Position numbers and translations under genes: made by a program
Shown: one piece after another, positions 1 through 7,525 of the stretch
Layout of the letters: every line of letters starts with the position of its first letter
How positions within the stretch are numbered: the first letter of the stretch is position 1
NCBI GenBank assembly: GCA_011390535.1
Contig: JAABSF010000093.1
Span: 1-8,532 of the forward strand
Source: Deltaproteobacteria bacterium
GTDB lineage: Bacteria > Myxococcota_A > Polyangia > HGW-17 > SLPX01
Direction: 5' to 3'
Length of the DNA: 8,532 bases
Notes under the pieces: generated by a model
Told to the model about the DNA's origin: nothing
Databases searched by the model: none
Seen by the model: the letters and a program-made list of their open reading frames with translations, nothing else

Positions 1-1009
1 GAAAAATCACTCCCTGTTCCAGACCAAAAATCGCCGTAGCCACCGGGTTCGTTCTCTTAGACGACTTTGACGATACGATCCCGAGTTCACCCCGTTGCGC
101 AACATTTTCTCCGTCTTCTTGGTAGTGACCCACTGCGTAGATAACAATCTCGGCCTGTCCGTCTCCATTTACGTCGTTTGTTAACAAAGCGACAAGATCC
201 ACGTCCACGTCCGTGATGGACGTGCCCTCCGGGTTTGTTTGATTGCGAAGACTCGGGGCGGCGCGACGGGCGGGAACGTAGCGGCGATTGAACACTTCCC
301 AATGTGCTACCGCCCGTTTTCCAAACCCCAAATATTTCTTCACCCATTTGCCTTGTAGACTCTTGCCACTTATTTGCACGATCATGCCCTCCAGCTCAGC
401 CGGCGCCGTCACTATGACCTGACCTTTCGTTTTCACCGAGATCCATGAGGGAAGATTCTTTCGCTCTAACTTGAAACCTAGAGGAACGACCCACGGCATG
501 CTGAGCCACCGGTCTTTCGACGGGTCAAAAACGATCCCTTTCAATCGAGTCGGAGCTCCAATTGGCAGGACGGTCAGAGAACGGACGGGCACTTGTTTTC
601 CCGGAGCCGACTTTGTCTTTCCTGAATTTATTGGGGTGCTTTTTTGAAACCCTTTGTTTGAAGGGTAGACCTGGTGATCAAGGCGGCGGATACCGGATTT
701 CTTCGCTTCCGCGCTCATCGGCAAGACGGGCAAGCATAGCCGCTCGGATGGCCGATCCTTTGCCTTTGGCGGCGGTTCTTTGGGTTGTTTCCGCTCTGTG
801 TCGGCCGAGCTCTGCTCCGCTCCATTTTGCGGATTCAGCGAGGGCTTGACTGCAGTCGAGGAGCATCCCCAAACAAACAGATAAAACAACGGCCAAGTGA
901 CTGGGCGAAACAAGATGTAGCAGCCGTTCGCACCATGAAAGATGATATTGTAGAATCTAGCTGCTCCTGCCTTGAGCTGAGGTGTGTAACCTGGACATTT
1001 TTTTCTCAT
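1..1009 (-). CDS. FG-GAP/VCBS-motif putative lipoprotein, C-terminus cut by window edge
   Basis: Reading the - strand from ATG at 1009-1007 gives 336 codons without a stop, running off the left edge; the first upstream in-frame stop is at 1060-1058. The start is supported by a Shine-Dalgarno GAGAGGA (1024-1018) eight bases ahead. Residues 279-287 read DVNGDGQAE, followed by IVIYAVG. This is the Asp-rich calcium-binding loop and beta-strand of FG-GAP/VCBS (integrin-alpha-like propeller) repeats; a second blade may begin near the edge (TAIFGLEQG). Residues 33-49 form a hydrophobic stretch ending in FVWGC, a lipobox-like site with Cys49, followed by a Ser/Pro/Lys/Glu-rich linker (about 50-130). 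The Trp at -2 is atypical, and the 30 or so residues ahead of the hydrophobic segment are long for a signal peptide. A TTG at 913-911 could be an alternative start, though it has no clear Shine-Dalgarno. Likely a surface or periplasmic protein. The exact function is not recognised. It is divergent from the efflux operon. Confidence 0.72.
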   Translation of the reverse strand, partial: MRKKCPGYTPQLKAGAARFYNIIFHGANGCYILFRPVTWPLFYLFVWGCSSTAVKPSLNPQNGAEQSSADTERKQPKEPPPKAKDRPSERLCLPVLPMSAEAKKSGIRRLDHQVYPSNKGFQKSTPINSGKTKSAPGKQVPVRSLTVLPIGAPTRLKGIVFDPSKDRWLSMPWVVPLGFKLERKNLPSWISVKTKGQVIVTAPAELEGMIVQISGKSLQGKWVKKYLGFGKRAVAHWEVFNRRYVPARRAAPSLRNQTNPEGTSITDVDVDLVALLTNDVNGDGQAEIVIYAVGHYQEDGENVAQRGELGIVSSKSSKRTNPVATAIFGLEQGVIF

Positions 1010-1017
1010 TCTTGATA

Positions 1018-1024
1018 TCCTCTC
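1018..1024 (-). promoter_or_regulatory. Shine-Dalgarno of the FG-GAP gene
   Basis: GAGAGGA on the - strand lies eight bases upstream of ATG 1009-1007. It favours this start over later in-frame candidates that would give a more ordinary signal-peptide length. Confidence 0.5.
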
Positions 1025-1230
1025 TTTGATCGTTTGTGCCCGATTTTGAGCATTGATTCAACCAAACCAGATCCGATGCTCAAGAGAATCGCAGATGTGG
1101 AAGCCCCCGCCTCACTGACAAATCTTCCATCATCACTGTTACGGTTTCCTATTAGACAGATTACTTACGTTCCAAGTCGCAACGGCCATCTCGCTGTCTT
1201 CCCTGCTGGACAGCAAGTTGCAGGTGGATT

Positions 1231-1289
1231 AAATTGTTCTAACTTATTTTAACTTGTTTTAACTCCAGTTGGATTGAATTGTTTTGACT
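1231..1289 (+). repeat. 10-bp phased AT-rich direct repeats upstream of efflux operon
   Basis: Three consecutive 10-base units (AAATTGTTCT at 1231, AACTTATTTT at 1241, AACTTGTTTT at 1251) are each followed by AAC, and a fourth copy, GAATTGTTTT plus GAC, starts at 1276. At a larger scale, 1226-1245 and 1271-1290 match at 16 of 20 positions, with all four differences being transitions. The last copy overlaps the -35-like TTGACT at 1284-1289. The arrangement would suit a multi-site operator or an intrinsically bent upstream element; that role is inference. Confidence 0.5.
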
Positions 1290-1347
1290 CTATCTTTGCA
1301 TTAAGAAGTGTAGAGATGTTTTTTTAACCAGTATATTCGAGACAAAA

Positions 1348-2805
1348 GTGCACAAGAAGAACCCTTACTCAAATAGATTGGTGTGGATTTCATGTGTATA
1401 CTTGATTGTTGCATCGGTTTTTCTGTGGGCTCTTGTGGGTTGTCGTTTTCGTCCACCGGAGGCTAAACCTCCGGTGAGGGTGCCGGGAGAGTTCAGCGCG
1501 TCCGGTGGTGCGGAAGTTATTGATCATTGGTGGAAGATGCTGGGAGATGAAACCCTTGATCTCTTAGTAAAACGTTCCTTGCACGGCAACCTGGACATCA
1601 AGATCATGTGGTCTCGTCTTGACGCTGCGAGAGCTCGTGCGAGGGTGGCAGGTGCGGGATTGTATCCTTCCGTAGAAGGAGAGGCGAAGGTCGGAGTGGG
1701 GTTTTCGGAGAAGTAGACTTCAGCGGCGGGTGTGGAGACGGGTGGCGCTACGCCTTCCTTTCTCTTGGGGGTCGCCGCCGGCTACGAGGTGGACCTTTGG
1801 GGGCGGGTGAGATCCACCAGAAATGCGGCGGTGCGTGATTTTAAGGCTACAAGAGAGAGTCTAAAAGCGGCTGCGATTTCTTTGAGTGGTGAGGTGGCGG
1901 TTGCGTGGTTCAGCCTTTTGGAAGCATATGGTCAGATTCGACTATTGAAAGCCCAGGAAAAGCTTAATGGCGATTTCTTGAAGTTGGTGGCCCTAAGGAT
2001 GGGTTACGGTGAGACCGGGGCGGTGGATTTGCTCCAACAAAAACAGCTCATAGAATCAACTCGCAATACTTTGACACAAGCCCAAGTCACCGCCAAGCTG
2101 GGTGAGCACCGGCTGGCTCTTCTTTTAGGGCGAGGTCCTGATCAGAATGTTTTGCCGGAGGATGCCGGCGAGCGGAATCTTCCGGAGCTTCCAGATCTTC
2201 CTAAGACCGGGGTGCCGTCGGATCTTTTACAGCGTAGGCCGGATGTGCGGTCTGCTTATCAACAAGTTGAAGCGGCAAATGAACGAGTGGCCGCAGCTAT
2301 TGCTGATCGATTTCCCAAGTTGAGCCTCGCTGCAAGTGTCCAGGTGTCGGATGATGGTGTAAAGAACCTCTTTAACAACTGGCTCGTGTCCCTGGCTGCG
2401 AATTTATTGGGGCCCATTTTCGATGGCGGGCGAAGAAAGGCTGAGGTTGAAAGGACAAGGGCGGTGGCCGCCGAAGCCCTTCACACCTATGGAAAGACTA
2501 TACTCCAGGCGCTCTTTGAAGTAGAGGATGCGCTGGTTAAAGAGCACAATCTCAAGCAACGTTTGGAGACGTTGAGAGAACAACTGCGGCTCTCTGAGAT
2601 GGTGGTACAAAGGGCGCGTGATAACTATGTTCATGGAGTGGATGGTTATCTGCGGGTTCTGGACGCCATGGATAAGCATCAAACGCTCCAGCGTAATGAG
2701 CTGACTCTACAGAAGCAGATTTTGGAAAACAGAGTAGCGCTGTGTCGTGCGTTGGCAGGGGGATGGAAAATGAGCAGGCCGCAGAAAAAGAAGGACGATG
2801 GGTAG
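1348..2805 (+). CDS. NodT/OprM-family outer-membrane efflux lipoprotein, interrupted by one in-frame TAG
   Basis: The outer-membrane channel of a tripartite RND pump. A GTG start at 1348 gives a lipoprotein signal peptide: charged HKK, hydrophobic core, then LVGC with Cys32 as the lipidation site and Arg33 not an inner-membrane retention signal. The first 122 residues end at TAG (1714-1716), which would be residue 123. The same frame continues cleanly to TAG at 2803-2805, for 485 residues in all, normal for the family. After the stop come the hallmark YEVDLWGRVR (146-155, family YELDLFGRVR), alpha-helical hairpins, LLQRRPDV (293-300) with AANERVAAA and FPKLSL after it, then a second structural repeat. 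The amber falls between SVEGEAKVGVGF and FLLGVAAGYEVDL, where OprM-like channels have an extracellular beta-hairpin loop. If UAG terminates, the upstream piece is a stub; a restart at GTG 1732 would lack a signal peptide and an obvious ribosome-binding site. First gene of the operon, 72 bases before the adaptor gene. Confidence 0.85.
1714..1716 (+). other. In-frame amber codon inside the outer-membrane channel gene
   Basis: TAG in the frame AAG-TAG-ACT-TCA. The frame before and after it is identical, so this is a substitution-type stop and not a frameshift. It could be a nonsense mutation, a base error, or a translated UAG (suppression or pyrrolysine). A single change would restore a sense codon such as CAG, AAG, GAG, TGG, TAC or TAT. 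Confidence 0.9.
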
Positions 2806-2877
2806 GTCGGCGCTAATGAGCGATGGTAATGAGTCAGGTCTTAACCGAGCAGTAATGATAAATAGAGACGGCGCAAT

Positions 2878-4344
2878 ATGACAAATTTTTCTGATGAAAA
2901 TACTCCTGAAAAATCCGTTTGTTCTCGAGGGACGACAGGGGAGGGCGATCCTTCCGGCGAGGGTCCGAATAAGCCGCCGTTTTTGTATTGCGCCGCTCGG
3001 GCGTTTATTCGCTTTGGGCTCCCCTTGGGGTTTATCGTCGTGGCTGTCCTTGCATCCAGGTGGTTGATAAGGACTGCTCCGGGCGCTCACCGGCGAGGAC
3101 GTCCACCCAAGCGCAGCGCCCGCATGGTCGAGACCAAGAAGGTGCATCGCAAAGATCATAAAATAAGTGTCTCTGTAATGGGCGCCGTAATTCCCGCAAA
3201 GCGGGTGACGTTACATCCCCAGATTCAAGGCAAAGTGGTCTCATTGGGAAAAGCACTCATTCCGGGTGGGTTTGTAAAAAGAGGCACGGGGCTGGTGAGA
3301 ATAGAAGGCAATGACTATCACCTAGCCGTGAAGCAGCAAGAGAGCCGCCTTGCCATGGCAAAGGCTCAGTTGGAACAAGAGAAGGGGCGCCGGGCCGTAG
3401 CCGCCAAGGAATATGAGCTTATGAAGAAGGATATTGAGGGCGCAGGCGGAAGCAAAGAGCTCATGTTGCGGGAGCCTCAACTGCAAGCTGCAAAAGCCGA
3501 GGTGGATAACGCAAAGGCGGCTCTCTCCAAGGCCCGGTTGGATCTTGGGAGAACTTTCATCAAGGCTCCTTTTAACGCCGTGGTTGAAACCAGGAGCGTG
3601 AACGTGGGCTCATATGCCACAGCCAACACTCCCCTGGCTACGATTCTTGGCACCGACGTTTATTGGATCGAGACAATGGTGCCCGTCGACCAACTTCGTT
3701 GGGTGCGGTTTCCCGAAAAGGGGAAAGGCCAAAAAGTCAGGATACCCGGCTCAGATGTGATTGTTCGTGATCCGGCCGCGTGGGGACCCGGGCAGCATCG
3801 TAAAGGAAACGTTCTGCGGCTCCTTCCCGGGCTGGAAGAGAAGGGTCGGATGGCCAGGGTTTTGGTGGAGGTTAAAGACCCCCTGGCCCTCCAAGAAGAG
3901 AACGAAGGGAGCCCTAGGCTTTTAATGGGTTCTTATGTTTCGGTGGAGATTGACGGTGGTCTTTTGAAATCCGTAATAGCTCTGGAGCGAGACTATTTGC
4001 GCAATAACAACACCGTCTGGGTTAAGGATGAAGAGTCCAGGCTTGATATCCGAAATGTTTCCATGCCGTTTAGGGGGCGTGATTGGGTTTATATTTCGGA
4101 CGGCCTGAAGGACGGTGAGACCGTGGTCCTGACAACACTTTCCGGGCCGGTACACGGGATGCCTCTCCGGGAACAGAAAAAGAAGAAGAAGAAGAGCGGT
4201 GCGCCTGAGAAAACAAATATGGAAGGTGCTGAGGCGGCCCAAGTCGGGAGAGGTGATGACGGCACAGGGAGAAAAGACGCAGGGAGAAAAGACACAGGGA
4301 GAGATGGCGCAGGGACTGAAGGGGGGATGAATGCCGGGCGGTGA
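2878..4344 (+). CDS. RND efflux periplasmic adaptor (HlyD/MexA-type membrane fusion protein)
   Basis: Links the inner-membrane pump to the outer-membrane channel. The 488-residue protein has a polar cytoplasmic N-terminus of about 42 residues, then one membrane anchor (about 44-64, GLPLGFIVVAVLAS) instead of a lipoprotein signal. The barrel-sandwich (lipoyl) half-motif VTLHPQIQGKVVSLG spans 110-124 and its partner GRTFIKAPFNAVVETRSVNV spans 224-243. Between them lies an alanine/lysine/glutamine-rich coiled-coil hairpin (about 150-222). A beta-barrel (about 258-360) and a membrane-proximal domain (about 365-425) follow. The tail is unusual: six lysines (434-439), then pentapeptide-like repeats TGRKD/AGRKD/TGRDG encoded by a 15-bp tandem repeat. 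ATG at 2878 has a weak GAGA nine bases upstream. The 3' end overlaps the permease gene by 14 bases, suggesting translational coupling. The family call is secure; the substrate is not known. Confidence 0.92.
   Translation: MTNFSDENTPEKSVCSRGTTGEGDPSGEGPNKPPFLYCAARAFIRFGLPLGFIVVAVLASRWLIRTAPGAHRRGRPPKRSARMVETKKVHRKDHKISVSVMGAVIPAKRVTLHPQIQGKVVSLGKALIPGGFVKRGTGLVRIEGNDYHLAVKQQESRLAMAKAQLEQEKGRRAVAAKEYELMKKDIEGAGGSKELMLREPQLQAAKAEVDNAKAALSKARLDLGRTFIKAPFNAVVETRSVNVGSYATANTPLATILGTDVYWIETMVPVDQLRWVRFPEKGKGQKVRIPGSDVIVRDPAAWGPGQHRKGNVLRLLPGLEEKGRMARVLVEVKDPLALQEENEGSPRLLMGSYVSVEIDGGLLKSVIALERDYLRNNNTVWVKDEESRLDIRNVSMPFRGRDWVYISDGLKDGETVVLTTLSGPVHGMPLREQKKKKKKSGAPEKTNMEGAEAAQVGRGDDGTGRKDAGRKDTGRDGAGTEGGMNAGR
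4264..4323 (+). repeat. 15-bp tandem repeat in the 3' end of the adaptor gene
   Basis: Two nearly identical 15-base units (ACAGGGAGAAAAGAC at 4264, GCAGGGAGAAAAGAC at 4279) are followed by a diverged copy at 4294-4308 and a partial copy from 4309. Only the first base differs between the first two. The unit length is a multiple of three, so copy-number change would lengthen or shorten the adaptor tail without a frameshift. The array ends eight bases before the permease start codon. Confidence 0.85.
4319..4326 (+). promoter_or_regulatory. Shine-Dalgarno of the RND permease gene
   Basis: AAGGGGGG, four bases ahead of ATG 4331, lies inside the adaptor coding sequence. It supports the 4331 start and coupled translation of the two genes. 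Confidence 0.5.
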
Positions 4345-7300
4345 AAAGGAAAAGAACTCTAAGCAAGGTTCAGCCTCGGCGGGTAAGCGGGACAAGGGTC
4401 TCATCGCTTGGATGGTTAATAATCGGGTCACCTCGAATCTCATGATGATAGTTTTTCTTCTGGGTGGGCTTTACATGGTCACTCAGATAAAGCAGGAGGT
4501 TTTTCCTGAGTTTGAGTTCGATGGTGTCCAAATAGTGGTCGTATATCCAGGCTCCAGCCCCGAGGAGGTTGAAAAAGGAATTATCATAGCCGTCGAGTCC
4601 GCCATCATGGGGATTGAAGGCGTAAAGGAGATTCGGTCCAGCGCGGCTGAAGGTATGGGGTGGGTGGTTGTCTGGTTCTATTCCGATGCTGATCGGCAGA
4701 AGGTATATCAGGATATAAAGCAGGCGGTTGATCGAATCACCACATTTCCGCAATCTATCGAACGTCCCGAGGTGTCGCTGTTGGGCCGGCAGCGGCCTGT
4801 CTTGGAGGTTCAGTTATACGGGGATGTCTCGGAGTTGGTCTTGAGGGAGATGGCCGAGAGGGCGAGAGATCGGCTGCTTCAGCATGAAGAGATCTCTCAG
4901 GTGGATCTCCAAGGTGCACGGGAGCAGCGTGTTTTGGTGGAGGTCTCTCAAGAAGCGCTGAGACGTTATGGGCTGTCTCTTCAGATGATCGCCGGTATTT
5001 TAGGGAGCGCCTCGGTAGAGGTGCCTGGAGGCAAACTGGAGACGCCGTCGGGGCAGGTTTTATTGCGAGTGAAGGATCGGAGAGATTGGGCCCGGCAATA
5101 TGCGAAAATTCCAGTGATAACGACTCCCGAAGGCACGGTCATTCGCATGAAGGACATTGCCACGGTAGAAGAGGGGTTTGAAGACACAAACAAGTATGCA
5201 ACCTTTAACGGCAAGAGAAGTATCGGGTTGACGGTTTATCGGGTTGGGGAACAGACCCCTCTGAATGTGGCGAAGTCGGCCCGGGAGGTGATGAGAGAGC
5301 TGGAAAAGGATCTTCCGCCGGGAATAGAGTGGAACATCTCCCGAGACCGATCTCGTATTTACGAACAGCGGCTGCACCTTCTTTTGAAAAATGCTTTTTA
5401 CGGGTTGATATTGGTGCTGGTCTGTCTGGGGCTCTTTTTGGAGATACGGTTGGCTTTCTGGGTGACCATGGGTATTCCGATTTCCTTTCTTGGTTCGTTC
5501 TTGTTTCTTCCGACCATGGATATTTCCATAAACATTATATCTATGTTTGCGTTTATTGTGGCGCTAGGCATAGTTGTTGATGATGCAATTGTAGCGGGCG
5601 AAAATATCTATGAATACCGCATGAAGGGTATGAGCTTTGTTCAAGCCGCCATACAAGGCACGAAAGATGTAGCCATCCCAATAGGGTTTGCAATATTAAC
5701 TAATGTGGTGGCCTTTTTGCCCTTGGCCTTTATGGAAGGGGTGATGGGCAAGATATGGAAGGTTATACCTATTGTGGTGATAACCGTGTTTTTGATCTCT
5801 TGGGTTGAAGCCTTGTTTATCCTTCCTTCTCATCTGGCTCACGCACGAGATACCAACAGCAATACGAAGAAGGGTTTGTTCAGAAGATTCCAGTTAAGCA
5901 TAGCTGGTCTCCTGCAGGGGTTTATAGGAAAGATATATAAGCCTTTCTTAGCTTTGGCGTTACGATATCGTTTTTTGACTCTGTCAATAGGGGCGTCCCT
6001 TTTGTTCATCGCCATCGGATATGTTCGGAGCGGGAGGGTCGGTATCATTCTTATGCCCAGGGTTGAAGCTGATGTTGCTGTTGCCACCGCGGTGCTTCCT
6101 TATGGGAGCCCTGTAAGCGCCTTGGAAGAGGTGCGCGAACAGTTGGAGGTCGCTATAGAGAAAATAAAGAAGCGCCACGGAGGAAACAAACTAGTTGAGG
6201 GCGTTTTTTCAGTTGTAGATGAGAACCAAGTGGAAGTTCTGGCTTATCTGCGGGAACCGCATATTCGTCCTCTGCCTACAGGTAAAGTCACCGAACTTTG
6301 GCGAAAGGAAGTGGGCAAAATATCGGGGCTTCAGTATTTGCGTTTTGAGTCCGACCGGGGAGGTCCGGGCTCGGGGGCTGCGCTGACCGTGGAGTTGAGC
6401 CACCGGGATATTGAAGTCTTGGACAAGGCCAGCTCGGCGTTGGCCGAGAGGTTGGGTGACTTCAGCCAGGTCACCGATATAGACGCCGGTTATACTCCAG
6501 GGAAGAGGCAGCTGAATTTTCGTCTGACAGAGGAAGGCCGTAGCTTGGGGTTGTCATCCCGGGAGATTGGAAGGCAAGTAAGAGATGCCTTTTATGGAGC
6601 GGAGGCGAAGCGCCAGCAGAGGATGAGAAACGAAGTTCGGGTTTTGGTGCGGCTCCCCGAAAAACAGCGGACGAGCGAGTATTTCGTTGAGAATTTGCTT
6701 ATACGCACACCCGACGGAACATATGTTCCTTTGCGGCAGGTAGCGGTTTTGGATCGTGGCAGGGCTTATACGAAGATTGATCGACGGGACGGAAGAAGAA
6801 TCGTGCGTGTTACGGCGAATGTTGTGCCGATAGGAAAGACAAGCACCGTCATTTCCGATCTGAACAAAACCGTACTTCCCGACCTGGTGAAAGACTATCC
6901 CGGCCTTGCATACGATTTTCGAGGCAGAAGAGAGTACATGAAGGAGAGCTTCGGAAGTCTGGGGAAATGGTTTATCATAGCATTGTTGGTTATATTCATT
7001 CTTCTCGCCATACCCTTCCGTTCATACTCACAACCGATGGTGGTCATGATGGCTATCCCCTTTGGAATTGTAGGCGCAGTTGGGGGGCATTTGTTGATGG
7101 GCTATAACCTTAGCGTCATGAGCATGATGGGCATCGTCGCCTTAGCCGGGGTGGTGGTGAATGATTCTCTTGTGTTTATTGATTATGCGAACCGGCTCGT
7201 TGCAAAGGGTGAGACCTCCCGGGTTGCTGTCCTTCATGCAGGCACCCGCCGTTTCCGCCCGATTTTATTGACAACACTCACAACCTTCGGCGGCTTGACG

Positions 7301-7525
7301 CCGATGATGTTGGAGACCTCCCGGCAGGCCCGTTTCATGATCCCCATGGCTATCTCCCTTGGGTTCGGCATACTCTTTGCGACGGTGATAACTTTGGTCC
7401 TCGTCCCATGTCTTTATTTGATGGTTCAGGATGTGAGAGGTTGGATCGCCGCTGCAGTGCGACGTGTGATGGGGGAGAGGAGTGAGCGGGAGAAAGTCGG
7501 TGATGAAGACGAGAACCATCTTTGA
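4331..7525 (+). CDS. RND-superfamily efflux permease (AcrB/HAE-like, proton antiporter)
   Basis: The inner-membrane pump of the complex, 1064 residues, normal for the family. The cytoplasmic N-terminus is followed by TM1 (about 34-51), then the first periplasmic porter domains with the family signature VFPEFEFDGVQIVVVYPGSS (57-76). TM2-TM6 lie at about 352-500. TM4 carries GIVVDDAIVAGENI with Asp417 and Asp418, equivalent to the AcrB proton-relay pair; metal-type CzcA/CusA pumps differ here. A second periplasmic half (about 575-870) and TM8-TM12 (about 880-1032) follow. In TM10 the AcrB lysine (KNAIL) is replaced: the sequence reads VVVNDSLVFIDYANR with Asn944. A threonine-rich TM11 start (LLTTLTTFGGLTP, 979-991) is retained. 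The C-terminus is short and charged. It overlaps the adaptor gene by 14 bases and ends 76 bases before the convergent adk. Substrate range cannot be read from sequence. Confidence 0.94.
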   Translation: MPGGEKEKNSKQGSASAGKRDKGLIAWMVNNRVTSNLMMIVFLLGGLYMVTQIKQEVFPEFEFDGVQIVVVYPGSSPEEVEKGIIIAVESAIMGIEGVKEIRSSAAEGMGWVVVWFYSDADRQKVYQDIKQAVDRITTFPQSIERPEVSLLGRQRPVLEVQLYGDVSELVLREMAERARDRLLQHEEISQVDLQGAREQRVLVEVSQEALRRYGLSLQMIAGILGSASVEVPGGKLETPSGQVLLRVKDRRDWARQYAKIPVITTPEGTVIRMKDIATVEEGFEDTNKYATFNGKRSIGLTVYRVGEQTPLNVAKSAREVMRELEKDLPPGIEWNISRDRSRIYEQRLHLLLKNAFYGLILVLVCLGLFLEIRLAFWVTMGIPISFLGSFLFLPTMDISINIISMFAFIVALGIVVDDAIVAGENIYEYRMKGMSFVQAAIQGTKDVAIPIGFAILTNVVAFLPLAFMEGVMGKIWKVIPIVVITVFLISWVEALFILPSHLAHARDTNSNTKKGLFRRFQLSIAGLLQGFIGKIYKPFLALALRYRFLTLSIGASLLFIAIGYVRSGRVGIILMPRVEADVAVATAVLPYGSPVSALEEVREQLEVAIEKIKKRHGGNKLVEGVFSVVDENQVEVLAYLREPHIRPLPTGKVTELWRKEVGKISGLQYLRFESDRGGPGSGAALTVELSHRDIEVLDKASSALAERLGDFSQVTDIDAGYTPGKRQLNFRLTEEGRSLGLSSREIGRQVRDAFYGAEAKRQQRMRNEVRVLVRLPEKQRTSEYFVENLLIRTPDGTYVPLRQVAVLDRGRAYTKIDRRDGRRIVRVTANVVPIGKTSTVISDLNKTVLPDLVKDYPGLAYDFRGRREYMKESFGSLGKWFIIALLVIFILLAIPFRSYSQPMVVMMAIPFGIVGAVGGHLLMGYNLSVMSMMGIVALAGVVVNDSLVFIDYANRLVAKGETSRVAVLHAGTRRFRPILLTTLTTFGGLTPMMLETSRQARFMIPMAISLGFGILFATVITLVLVPCLYLMVQDVRGWIAAAVRRVMGERSEREKVGDEDENHL

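Larger units (their letters stand above)
1010..1347. other. Divergent intergenic region between FG-GAP gene and efflux operon
   Basis: These 338 bases separate two divergent starts and must hold both promoters. A 72-codon + strand frame at 1034-1252 shows no recognisable protein features and is not called. The right half (about 1226-1300) is AT-rich and repeat-bearing. A TTGACT at 1284-1289 resembles a -35 hexamer, but the best downstream partner (TGTAGA, 1309-1314) is poor and 19 bp away. A TATATT at 1332-1337 lies too close to the start codon to be a convincing -10. The GTG at 1348 has only a weak GAGA (1339-1342) as ribosome-binding site. No RNA gene or clear terminator was seen. Confidence 0.6.

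Noticed and set aside
87..347. Short - strand frame rich in Arg/Ser/Gly inside the FG-GAP gene
   Set aside because: A different - strand frame of the same stretch carries the DVNGDGQAE motif and is open over 1009 bases; this one is a low-complexity shadow.
562..1015. Overlapping + strand open frames opposite the FG-GAP gene
   Set aside because: They are antisense to a 336-codon continuous frame that has a ribosome-binding site and a calcium-binding motif; they show no motif of their own.
1034..1252. 72-codon + strand open frame in the divergent intergenic region
   Set aside because: No recognisable domain, no clear Shine-Dalgarno, unremarkable composition, and it lies across the space needed for two divergent promoters.
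1714..1740. A selenocysteine explanation for the internal stop in the channel gene
   Set aside because: The codon is TAG, not TGA, and no convincing stem-loop follows it, so SECIS-directed recoding does not apply.
1732..2805. Independent second gene starting at GTG 1732
   Set aside because: It would begin in the middle of the OMF beta-barrel region, has no signal peptide or clear ribosome-binding site, and is in the same frame as the upstream piece; it is the remainder of one gene.
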